From contig CAMZED010000082.1 of the NCBI GenBank assembly GCA_947305675.1, forward strand, positions 1-6,536: a stretch of 6,536 bases of DNA, read 5' to 3'. The position numbers were made by a program, and so were the translations under genes. Position 1 is the stretch's first letter; each line of letters begins with the position of its first letter. Shown here one piece after another: positions 1 to 5,439 of the stretch. Under the pieces are notes generated by a model, which worked only from the letters and a program-made list of their open reading frames with translations, ran no database searches and was not told the origin of the DNA. The DNA is from an uncultured Clostridia bacterium (lineage in GTDB: Bacteria > Bacillota > Clostridia > Oscillospirales > CAG-382).

Positions 1-1286
1 TTCGGAGAAATCAGGAAACTTATCGTAGCGTAAGAAACGTCGTTTGAAACGTTCAAACTAAACGTCTCGCCGAATCCTACTCCCGACAAGTCAAGAGTCG
101 GATTTGCTACGGTAATTAAATGACTGCGTTCGTTGGTTAACCAATAGCTGTTGTTGTGGCTGGCGCTCTTTTCAACATAGCATAAAGACGCCTTCGCCGG
201 ATCGATGTTTTTGAATTGAACGGGAACGGTGATAGTGTGTGCATATACGTATCCGCAATAAGTAGGCACGCTGGCGAGTCCCGTAGAGGAAACTGTGGAA
301 TATAACTGTCCTTCTATATACGAATTATCAATTACGAATCCCAAATTATCTCCCGTTTGGTTGGCAAGAGCATACGGATTTACCATAAATCCGCCCACCG
401 TGCCGCCTATCGCAACGACTTTTGCCGTCAACGTACAATCCTTAAACGTGATTAAAGCAGTTGAGCTTGAACAATAACTGGCATATCCCGCCGTTTGACC
501 TTGTCCTTCGATATAACCGGAAATATTAACGTTTTCAATCAATGTGTTTCCTTGAAAATAATTAGCCAAAGCGGCCACGGAACCGGTATTTCTTATATAA
601 CAGTTTACGATATCGAGATTTTTAATGTATGAATCAGGAACAAGATTACCAAATAACTTCCAATCCAAATTTATGAACTTAACGCCTTTACCGTCGAAAG
701 AACCGTTTAACTTTACTGCAATCCAATCGTTTCTACAGTCAATATTTCCATTATCGGTTTTTTCAATGGCAACTGCAAAATAGTAGTAACCTTTATTATA
801 GAAATCACTAATTTTTTGCATTGTTGCATAGTCGTAAACCAAGAACGGATCTTCTTCGGTTCCGGAGCCTTTAAGAGCGCTTGCAACTTGTGCATTTTCT
901 GCACTTGTACCTGCTTCAACCGCTACATAAACAGGGGCTTCTTCTGTACCAGTGTTTGTTGCATTATTAGCAATTGCAATAGCAGCAGCACTTGCGTTTT
1001 CTGTTGTAGTTGTACTACCTACGCTTGTATCAGGAGCTGTCTTTGTTCCAGTTACATAAACATTTGCATTTTCAATAGTACCATCACCAACAAGCCAAAT
1101 GTACTCGTCAGAATTTGCATTTGCCTGAACTTCGCATACAAGTACAGGGGTTGAAATCACTGTTCCGATAGTGTCACGAGTAAGTTTTACGTCATTACCA
1201 TTCAAAGTTAGAACGACATCATTAGAGAATGTGTTTGCTGTCTTTGTAATATTTCCATTTGTATCTTTGTTAAATGGAGGAAGCAT
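1..1286 (-). CDS. Beta-rich, GLUG/beta-helix-like C-terminal part of the prepilin-headed protein; partial at left edge, split off by a frameshift
   Basis: The minus strand is open without a stop from about 1286 to base 1, and the frame continues off the edge. It encodes about 428 residues if counted from the ATG at 1286-1284. That ATG has no Shine-Dalgarno sequence, so I read the segment as the continuation of the gene at 1270-2535, one frame over. It opens with beta-strand-like sequence (NDVVLTLNGNDVKL). An Ala/Thr/Asn-rich low-complexity linker lies near 870-1040. A segment GSGTEEDPFLVYD (near 830-869) is of the type that begins repeat modules in Bacillota and Bacteroidota surface proteins. 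The pattern NGSFDGKG ... LFGNL ... IKNLDIVNCYI (about 600-707) resembles GLUG or right-handed beta-helix repeats. I see no sortase signal or other C-terminal anchor before the edge. Function is inferred: an extracellular binding or adhesion domain. The family resemblance is by eye only. Confidence 0.72.
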   Translation of the reverse strand, partial: MLPPFNKDTNGNITKTANTFSNDVVLTLNGNDVKLTRDTIGTVISTPVLVCEVQANANSDEYIWLVGDGTIENANVYVTGTKTAPDTSVGSTTTTENASAAAIAIANNATNTGTEEAPVYVAVEAGTSAENAQVASALKGSGTEEDPFLVYDYATMQKISDFYNKGYYYFAVAIEKTDNGNIDCRNDWIAVKLNGSFDGKGVKFINLDWKLFGNLVPDSYIKNLDIVNCYIRNTGSVAALANYFQGNTLIENVNISGYIEGQGQTAGYASYCSSSTALITFKDCTLTAKVVAIGGTVGGFMVNPYALANQTGDNLGFVIDNSYIEGQLYSTVSSTGLASVPTYCGYVYAHTITVPVQFKNIDPAKASLCYVEKSASHNNSYWLTNERSHLITVANPTLDLSGVGFGETFSLNVSNDVSYATISFLISP

Positions 1287-2535
1287 TTTTGCTTTTTTCG
1301 CCCGTTGCTTCGATTTCGATTCTACCCTTAGAAATCTGGATAAACGGAACAGTACCATTTTCATGGTAAGATGCACTTGCTACGGCAACGATATTAACAC
1401 TATCAGCATTTTCATAGTGCTTTACGGTGTCATTCGGAGCATTAACTGTAAGCGTACCGCCATCAGTACGAATAATTACATTCTGTGCGGATGAATTTTC
1501 ATATTTGATATACGCAACGCTTTCATTGCCGACGTCAAGACCCTTTGAGGTTGTGAGCGGTTGTGATTCAGTAGTAGTGCCTTTATATTCATACAAATAT
1601 GTTGAATACGGGCTATTTACATCAACATTCTTTGCAATTCTGAAATAGTCAACCAGATCCGCAGTTACTTTTTCAGGAAAATCAGAAAAATAACTTGGTT
1701 TTAATTGATTTTCACCTTTTACAAGATAGCAGAACACGTCGTTTTTGGAATCCCAAAGGATCTCATTTCCATCAGCAGCGGATTTGTTGATCTTGCTTAC
1801 GACATAGCCTTCTTTGGCTACGGCGTCAAGCGCGGACTGCATCGTAGGATGGACGGTATTGTCTTTTCTTAGCGCGGTATTCAGGTACCAGATAAGCTGC
1901 TTACCGGAAACTGTGGCAGCTCTGATCCGATCAACGATTGCAGTGATATCGTCTTCGTCAAGTGTGGGCATATTTTCAAGCGCAGCAGCGATAGCGTCGT
2001 TGATTTCTTTGGCAAGTCCAGTGTCGGTTTCGCCCAGAATATCTTTAACGGCGGCAGCGATATCTTCCTGAGTAATGCCGACCTGCGGGAGTTTTGCGAT
2101 GATCTGATTGATAATGTCCGAATTGATGTTTTCTTTTTCAAGGATAACCTTGACTTGGGTATCGGAGAACTTTTTGTTTGCAATGGCTTCGAGAATAGCG
2201 GTGAGCTGTTCGTTGGTCATGCCGGTGGAATCTTTGTCTTTGATAATGGCGATTATCTTGTCGGCAAGGTCGTCGGAGCCGGGATTCTGATTTTTAAGCG
2301 CTTCCGCGATGGCTTTTTCAAGATCTTCCCAGGACATATAGCCTTCGCCTTTATCGATCTTTTCGACGGCGTCCTGGATCATCTGGTTGGTACGTTCCTG
2401 CTGATAAGCAGACTCGTTAGCCTTGTTGATAAGGCTTGCGAACGTGGGGATAAGCACGGCGGCGAGCACGGCGATGATCGCTATAACGACAACGAGCTCG
2501 ACGATCGTAAAACCTTTTTTATTCGATTTTTTCAT
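1270..2535 (-). CDS. Prepilin-type N-terminal cleavage/methylation domain protein (pseudopilin-like), N-terminal part of a frameshifted gene
   Basis: The protein starts with a classic class III signal: basic leader MKKSNKKG, then FTIVELVVVIAIIAVLAAVLIP. The expected prepilin peptidase cut is after Gly8, leaving N-terminal Phe and the conserved Glu at mature position 5, followed by one membrane helix (residues 9-30). Residues about 65-205 are a run of short amphipathic helices rich in Ala, Ile, Asp and Glu. Residues about 208-272 form a small alpha/beta region ending in NEILWDSKNDVFCYL, and the remainder is beta-rich. It is far longer than ordinary pilins or pseudopilins (about 100-200 residues). 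The ATG is supported by AAGGAG six bases upstream. The frame ends at TAA (1272-1270) after a nonsense-looking tail (SKNASSI), while sensible protein sequence continues in another frame. No other pilus or type II secretion genes lie in the window, so I infer a cell-surface-anchored protein rather than a pilus subunit. Confidence 0.85.
   Translation of the reverse strand: MKKSNKKGFTIVELVVVIAIIAVLAAVLIPTFASLINKANESAYQQERTNQMIQDAVEKIDKGEGYMSWEDLEKAIAEALKNQNPGSDDLADKIIAIIKDKDSTGMTNEQLTAILEAIANKKFSDTQVKVILEKENINSDIINQIIAKLPQVGITQEDIAAAVKDILGETDTGLAKEINDAIAAALENMPTLDEDDITAIVDRIRAATVSGKQLIWYLNTALRKDNTVHPTMQSALDAVAKEGYVVSKINKSAADGNEILWDSKNDVFCYLVKGENQLKPSYFSDFPEKVTADLVDYFRIAKNVDVNSPYSTYLYEYKGTTTESQPLTTSKGLDVGNESVAYIKYENSSAQNVIIRTDGGTLTVNAPNDTVKHYENADSVNIVAVASASYHENGTVPFIQISKGRIEIEATGEKSKNASSI
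1286..1298 (-). other. Frameshift site inside the prepilin-headed gene
   Basis: On the minus strand a run of six A (1298-1293) is followed after GC by a run of five A (1290-1286). The upstream frame reads ATGEKSKNASSI then stop. Dropping one A gives ATGEKAKMLPPFNKDTNGN and then more than 420 further open codons of the same beta-rich character. The switch is equivalent to +1 (or -2). It may be an assembly or sequencing indel, a real inactivating mutation, or a slippage switch; the sequence alone cannot distinguish these. Confidence 0.75.
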
Positions 2536-2541
2536 TATTAA

Positions 2542-2547
2542 CTCCTT
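2542..2547 (-). promoter_or_regulatory. Ribosome binding site of the prepilin-headed gene
   Basis: AAGGAG is read on the minus strand six bases before the ATG at 2535-2533. It fixes the start codon and keeps the prepilin leader peptide at eight residues. Confidence 0.85.
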
Positions 2548-2663
2548 GTTGTAGATAAAATAAAATATAGGAACCGTGTGACGGCAGAATTCCCCCTTTG
2601 TGCGCCCAAAGTCCCCCCTTGGGAGCGAAAAAAGCGGGAAAAGCGCCCTTAAAGGTGGTTATT

Positions 2664-3104
2664 TCAGCACCTTATCACGCAGTTCCTGATATATATTTTA
2701 TCGGCAAGGACGGTGCTTTTGAAAGACACCGAAAAAATCTGCCGGATATGTTTGAATTTAACAAACGGGTCGCGTTTTGCGCAGACGTACTCGACAACTT
2801 TAACGGTAAAGATCGCGCCGACGGCGACGATGAGTATCGGGACGAGCAGTTCGATGATGACGAGCGGGCTGATCACCCCGCCGCCGCCATAGACGGCGAT
2901 CTCGTGCATGGGAGCGTAAAACTCGCCCATAAGGCGCGCCAAAAGATCGCCTATAAACCCGTCCTGTGCCAGAAGCATAAAAGCGAAAACGATGGTGAAA
3001 ACTATCGCGTGGGCAATCGAGGCGATGCGCAGACGATATTTACTGTTATCGAGAATGACCGAAATAATGATGTTGACCAGTATATATGCGATCAAAAGCG
3101 GCAT
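2664..3104 (-). CDS. Small integral membrane protein of unknown function
   Basis: This encodes 146 residues and I do not recognise the family. Hydrophobic segments are visible at about residues 2-18 (PLLIAYILVNIIISVIL), 27-46 (IASIAHAIVFTIVFAFMLL) and 77-105 (GVISPLVIIELLVPILIVAVGAIFTV). This suggests three, possibly four, membrane passes. Residues 47-76 contain a loop with a Gly4 stretch, and the tail is basic (about 110-146), probably cytoplasmic. I chose the ATG at 3104-3102 because an AAGGGGGTG ribosome binding site lies just upstream. The frame could be extended 12 codons to a TTG at 3140, but that would place the start in the terminator hairpin. It lies downstream of prfA on the same strand, separated by a promoter and a hairpin terminator, so it is probably its own transcription unit or controlled by read-through. 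Confidence 0.7.
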   Translation of the reverse strand: MPLLIAYILVNIIISVILDNSKYRLRIASIAHAIVFTIVFAFMLLAQDGFIGDLLARLMGEFYAPMHEIAVYGGGGVISPLVIIELLVPILIVAVGAIFTVKVVEYVCAKRDPFVKFKHIRQIFSVSFKSTVLADKIYIRNCVIRC

Positions 3105-3111
3105 TGCGCGG

Positions 3112-3120
3112 CACCCCCTT
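3112..3120 (-). promoter_or_regulatory. Ribosome binding site of the small membrane protein gene
   Basis: AAGGGGGTG on the minus strand ends seven bases before the ATG at 3104. It decides the start in favour of this ATG over the longer TTG-started frame. It sits immediately after the T-rich tail of the upstream hairpin. Confidence 0.6.
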
Positions 3121-3123
3121 CCC

Positions 3124-3180
3124 TTAAAAGCAAAAACCAAAGCGCGCCGGACCGTTGAAAATCAACGGTTCGGCGCGCTT
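3124..3180 (-). terminator. Strong rho-independent terminator or attenuator hairpin, minus strand
   Basis: The hairpin occupies 3140-3180: a 10-bp outer stem (AAGCGCGCCG/CGGCGCGCTT), one mismatch, an 8-bp inner stem (ACCGTTGA/TCAACGGT) and a 3-base loop. On the minus strand it is followed by TGGTTTTTGCTTTTAA (3139-3124), the T-rich tail expected of an intrinsic terminator. The plus-strand flank is less T-rich, so the minus orientation is favoured. It can end transcripts from prfA and from the promoter at 3336-3364. Because it lies directly before the ribosome binding site of the membrane protein gene, it may also act as an attenuator for that gene. Confidence 0.8.
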
Positions 3181-3184
3181 GAAG

Positions 3185-3283
3185 TTACAAAATTATTTTC
3201 GTTCCGGCAAAAATGGGCGCGGTTATCCCTTGCTTGCTTGCTTGCTTGCTTGCTTTAAAGATTAGCCCGCGGTTTGTCAACAT
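3185..3283 (-). CDS. Possible 32-residue leader peptide containing the tetranucleotide repeat
   Basis: An ATG at 3283-3281 is preceded at six bases by AAGGGA (3295-3290). It opens a frame of 32 codons (MLTNRGLIFKASKQASKQ and onward to TKIIL) ending at TAA (3187-3185), four bases before the terminator stem. The middle is the in-frame translation of the CAAG repeat (KASKQASKQ). There is no known family, and the ORF is short enough to arise by chance. Support comes from the ribosome binding site, the upstream promoter, and the placement of its stop relative to the hairpin. Treat it as a hypothesis. Confidence 0.25.
   Translation of the reverse strand: MLTNRGLIFKASKQASKQGITAPIFAGTKIIL
3229..3255. 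repeat. Tetranucleotide microsatellite, (CTTG)6 plus CTT
   Basis: Six perfect copies of CTTG (minus strand CAAG) are followed by a partial unit, 27 bases in all. It lies between prfA and the small membrane protein gene, downstream of the promoter at 3336-3364. Perfect tetranucleotide tracts of this length are uncommon in bacterial intergenic DNA. In other bacteria such tracts change length by slipped-strand mispairing. Confidence 0.95.
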
Positions 3284-3364
3284 TGTCAATCCCTTTTTGC
3301 CCTTTCGTTTACTTTTTTTGATTTTCTTACACCGTATTTTATCATCACGCGGGCGGTTTGTCAA
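3269..3364. repeat. 12-bp direct repeat carrying a TTGACA box (3269-3280 and 3353-3364)
   Basis: GCGGTTTGTCAA occurs at both positions, 84 bases apart; on the minus strand it reads TTGACAAACCGC. A third TTGACA lies at 3284-3289. The right-hand copy supplies the -35 box of the promoter at 3336-3364. The left-hand copy has no convincing -10 box at the right distance. It could be a duplicated promoter fragment or a binding-site pair. Confidence 0.6.
3336..3364 (-). promoter_or_regulatory. Sigma-A-type promoter, minus strand, downstream of prfA
   Basis: On the minus strand TTGACA (3364-3359) is separated by exactly 17 bases from TAAAAT (3341-3336), one mismatch from the full consensus pair. Transcription should start near 3328-3330. 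That gives a leader of about 225 bases, including the possible leader ORF, the tetranucleotide repeat and the hairpin, before the membrane protein gene. The -35 box begins only about 17 bases after the prfA stop codon. Confidence 0.7.
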
Positions 3365-3380
3365 TACCCAATCGCCAAAT

Positions 3381-4445
3381 TCAACTATTTGCCAATTTTG
3401 CGGCGCGGTCGGCGGCGGTGAGTGCGTCGACCATCTCGTCGATCCTGCCGTTCAGAAAGCTTTCCAAAGAATAGACCGTGAACCCGATGCGGTGATCGGT
3501 CACCCTGCCCTGAGGATAATTATAAGTCCTTATGCGCTCGCTCCTGTCGCCGGTGCCGACCTGACTGCGGCGTTCGGTGGCGAGTTCTTTTTCTTTTTGC
3601 CCGTTATAAAGATCGGCAATACGGCTTTTCATTATTTTAAGCGCTTTGTCCTTGTTTTTTATCTGCGAGCGTTCGTCCTGGCAGTCGACGGTGATACCCG
3701 TCGGTATATGAATTATCCTTATCGCCGATTCGGTCTTATTTACGTGCTGGCCGCCCGCGCCGGCGGAACGGTGGCGGGTTATTTCGAGTTCGTTCATATT
3801 CAGTTCGAAATCGACTTCCTCCAGTTCCGGCAGAACGGCGACCGTCGCGGTTGAAGTCTGGATCCTCCCCTGCGCCTCGGTCTCGGGCACGCGCTGAACG
3901 CGGTGCACGCCGCTTTCGTATTTAAAACGGGAATAGGCGTTTTCACCTTCGACGGTGAAAGAGACCTCTTTGAACCCGCCGAGTTCGGTCTCGTTGCAGC
4001 CAAGCAGTTCGCACCTGAACCCGGACGCCTCGGCATACATTGTGTACATCCGGTAAAGCACCGCTGCGAAAAGGCAGGCTTCCTCGCCCCCGGCTCCGGC
4101 GCGGATCTCGATAATAACGTTTTTGTCGTCGTTCGGGTCTTTCGGCAGCATAAGGATCTTAAGTTCCTGCAAAGCCGATTCGGATCTTTCACGCGCGGAG
4201 CGGCGCTCTTCCTCGGCGAGATCGCGCATATCCTGATCGGTCTCGGAATCGAGCAGCGATTCGGCATCGGCTATATCGGCGAGCGCTTTTTTATACTCAC
4301 GGTATTTTTCGACGATCGGGGTGAGCGATTTATACTCTTTCATATAATTCTTGTATGCTTCAAGATCGCCGGTCACCTCCGGTGACGAAAGTTCCTGCTC
4401 AATATATTCGAATCTTTTTTCGCATTCGGCTATTTTTTCTATCAT
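3381..4445 (-). CDS. prfA: Peptide chain release factor 1 (RF1)
   Basis: RF1 recognises UAA and UAG in the ribosomal A site and triggers peptide release in the cytoplasm. This protein has 354 residues, within the usual RF1 length. The catalytic GGQ is at about residues 231-233 (SAGAGGQHVNKTES); its Gln is normally methylated by PrmC. The codon-reading tripeptide is Pro-Glu-Thr at 187-189 (RVPETEAQGR), the PxT type of RF1 rather than the SPF type of RF2. The GAGGEEA motif is at 117-123, and a coiled N-terminal domain 1 precedes it. I chose the ATG at 4445 because GGAGG lies seven bases upstream and MIEKIAEC matches normal RF1 starts. A longer frame from 4475 would run through that ribosome binding site. 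prmC, often next to prfA, is not seen here. The segment just before GGQ reads ITRHRSAG, where many RF1 proteins have IDTYRASG. Confidence 0.96.
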   Translation of the reverse strand: MIEKIAECEKRFEYIEQELSSPEVTGDLEAYKNYMKEYKSLTPIVEKYREYKKALADIADAESLLDSETDQDMRDLAEEERRSARERSESALQELKILMLPKDPNDDKNVIIEIRAGAGGEEACLFAAVLYRMYTMYAEASGFRCELLGCNETELGGFKEVSFTVEGENAYSRFKYESGVHRVQRVPETEAQGRIQTSTATVAVLPELEEVDFELNMNELEITRHRSAGAGGQHVNKTESAIRIIHIPTGITVDCQDERSQIKNKDKALKIMKSRIADLYNGQKEKELATERRSQVGTGDRSERIRTYNYPQGRVTDHRIGFTVYSLESFLNGRIDEMVDALTAADRAAKLANS

Positions 4446-4452
4446 ATCAATG

Positions 4453-4457
4453 CCTCC
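4453..4457 (-). promoter_or_regulatory. Ribosome binding site of prfA
   Basis: GGAGG on the minus strand, seven bases before the ATG at 4445. It decides the start and removes the ten extra N-terminal residues of the longer open frame. The whole divergent gap to the S1-domain gene is only 61 bases and shows no convincing promoter for either side. Confidence 0.85.
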
Positions 4458-4493
4458 GTCATACATATAAATCAAACAAAAGTAAAAGGCAAC

Positions 4494-4498
4494 GGGAG
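4494..4498 (+). promoter_or_regulatory. Ribosome binding site of the S1-domain gene
   Basis: GGGAG, eight bases before the ATG at 4507. It supports this start over downstream methionines. Confidence 0.7.
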
Positions 4499-4506
4499 AA
4501 AATTTT

Positions 4507-5439
4507 ATGCAGAACGATTACGGTTACGAGGGGAAATTACTGCGTACGGCACGCAACGAAAGGTATCTTGCCGACATCGACGGGCTTTACGAGGCGATGG
4601 CGGAAGGCGCGATCGTCGAAGGGATCAGCTATCTGTGCGATTCCGATATGCACCTGCACGTAAAGCTGGGAAATTTCAACGGCGTTATCCCGAGCGGAGA
4701 ATGCGTTTATACCCCGGGCAACGAGCCCGAGAAGGAGATCGCGGTCATATCGCGCGTCGGGAAGCCGGTCTGCTGCAAGATAATTGCCGTCGACCGTAAT
4801 GCGAACGGCGAAATAACGCCGATATTATCGCGCCGGGACGCGCAAGCCGAGGCGCTGCGGCGAAGGATAAGCAAACTTGTGCCCGGAGACGTTATCGAGG
4901 CGAAAATAACCAGGCTCGACCCGTTCGGCGCGTTCTGCGATATAGGTTGCGGGATGATATCTCTGCTTCCCATCGACTGTATGTCGGTCTCGAGAATATC
5001 TCACCCGAAGGACAGGTTCCGTGGCGGACAAATAATAAAGGCGGTCGTGAAAACCCCGGCGGACCCGGCAGGAAGGATAACTCTTACCCACCGCGAATTG
5101 CTCGGCACCTGGGAAGAAAACGCCGGCAGGTTCGCTCCGGGGCAGACCGCGGCGGGCGTTATACGGTCGGTGGAAGATTACGGCGTTTTTATCGAGCTGA
5201 CGCCGAACCTTGCGGGGCTCGCCGAGAAGAACGAAGACGTCCGGGTCGGTCAGAGCGCGGCGGTTTATATTAAAAACATAATTCCCGACAGGATGAAGAT
5301 AAAACTTTCGATCATCGACTGCGCCGACGTGCCTGTCAGAGTGCCGGATTACGATTACCCGGATATCGACCGCATCGACTGCTGGAGATATTCGCCGGAC
5401 GGATGCAAAAAGGTGATCGAGACGGTTTTTAATACATAA
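4507..5439 (+). CDS. S1 RNA-binding domain protein (ribosomal protein S1-like, three OB folds)
   Basis: This 310-residue protein contains three S1-type OB folds. The first is a diverged fold at about residues 31-111 (EGAIVEGISYL ... KIIAVDRN). The second, at about 124-197, has the typical PFGAFCDIG strand and ends in ITLTHREL. The third, at about 207-271, has DYGVFIEL and ends in KIKLSIID. The C-terminus (CWRYSPDGCKKVIETVF) looks like a conserved tail. S1 folds bind single-stranded RNA, and related Bacillota proteins are annotated as S1-like. It is shorter than classical S1 (four to six folds), so I assign RNA or ribosome binding rather than bona fide S1. The ATG is preceded by GGGAG with eight bases of spacing. 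It is divergent from prfA, and its 3' end overlaps the 3' end of obg. Confidence 0.88.
   Translation: MQNDYGYEGKLLRTARNERYLADIDGLYEAMAEGAIVEGISYLCDSDMHLHVKLGNFNGVIPSGECVYTPGNEPEKEIAVISRVGKPVCCKIIAVDRNANGEITPILSRRDAQAEALRRRISKLVPGDVIEAKITRLDPFGAFCDIGCGMISLLPIDCMSVSRISHPKDRFRGGQIIKAVVKTPADPAGRITLTHRELLGTWEENAGRFAPGQTAAGVIRSVEDYGVFIELTPNLAGLAEKNEDVRVGQSAAVYIKNIIPDRMKIKLSIIDCADVPVRVPDYDYPDIDRIDCWRYSPDGCKKVIETVFNT

Noticed and set aside
1270..1298. Programmed -1 ribosomal frameshift at the A-run
   Set aside because: The required switch is +1 (or -2), not -1, and the A-run lacks a suitable heptamer in the zero frame.
816..2541. Several plus-strand open frames across the prepilin-headed gene, including a Cys-rich one at 816-1154
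   Set aside because: They mirror the codon structure of the minus-strand gene, lack ribosome binding sites and read as low-complexity protein.
2564..2592. Possible promoter for the prepilin-headed gene (TATATT at 2569-2564, minus strand)
   Set aside because: The AT-rich -10-like element is plausible, but the only sequence at the right distance (GAATTC) is a poor -35 box.
2650..2672. Small inverted repeat AAGGTG/CACCTT at the end of the membrane protein gene
   Set aside because: A six-base stem with a ten-base loop overlapping the stop codon, and no clean T-tail directly after it. Too weak to call a terminator.
2598..3258. Plus-strand open frames opposite the small membrane protein gene
   Set aside because: They have no ribosome binding site and their content is Asp/Arg-rich and shadow-like. 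The minus-strand frame gives coherent membrane helices and has a ribosome binding site.
3213..3854. 213-residue plus-strand frame running through the CTTG repeat into prfA
   Set aside because: Most of it is antisense to the conserved RF1 C-terminus. The ACLLACLL stretch is only the translated microsatellite.
4464..4492. Possible prfA promoter TTGCCT-N17-TATATG on the minus strand
   Set aside because: Both boxes are weak, and transcription would start inside the prfA ribosome binding site.
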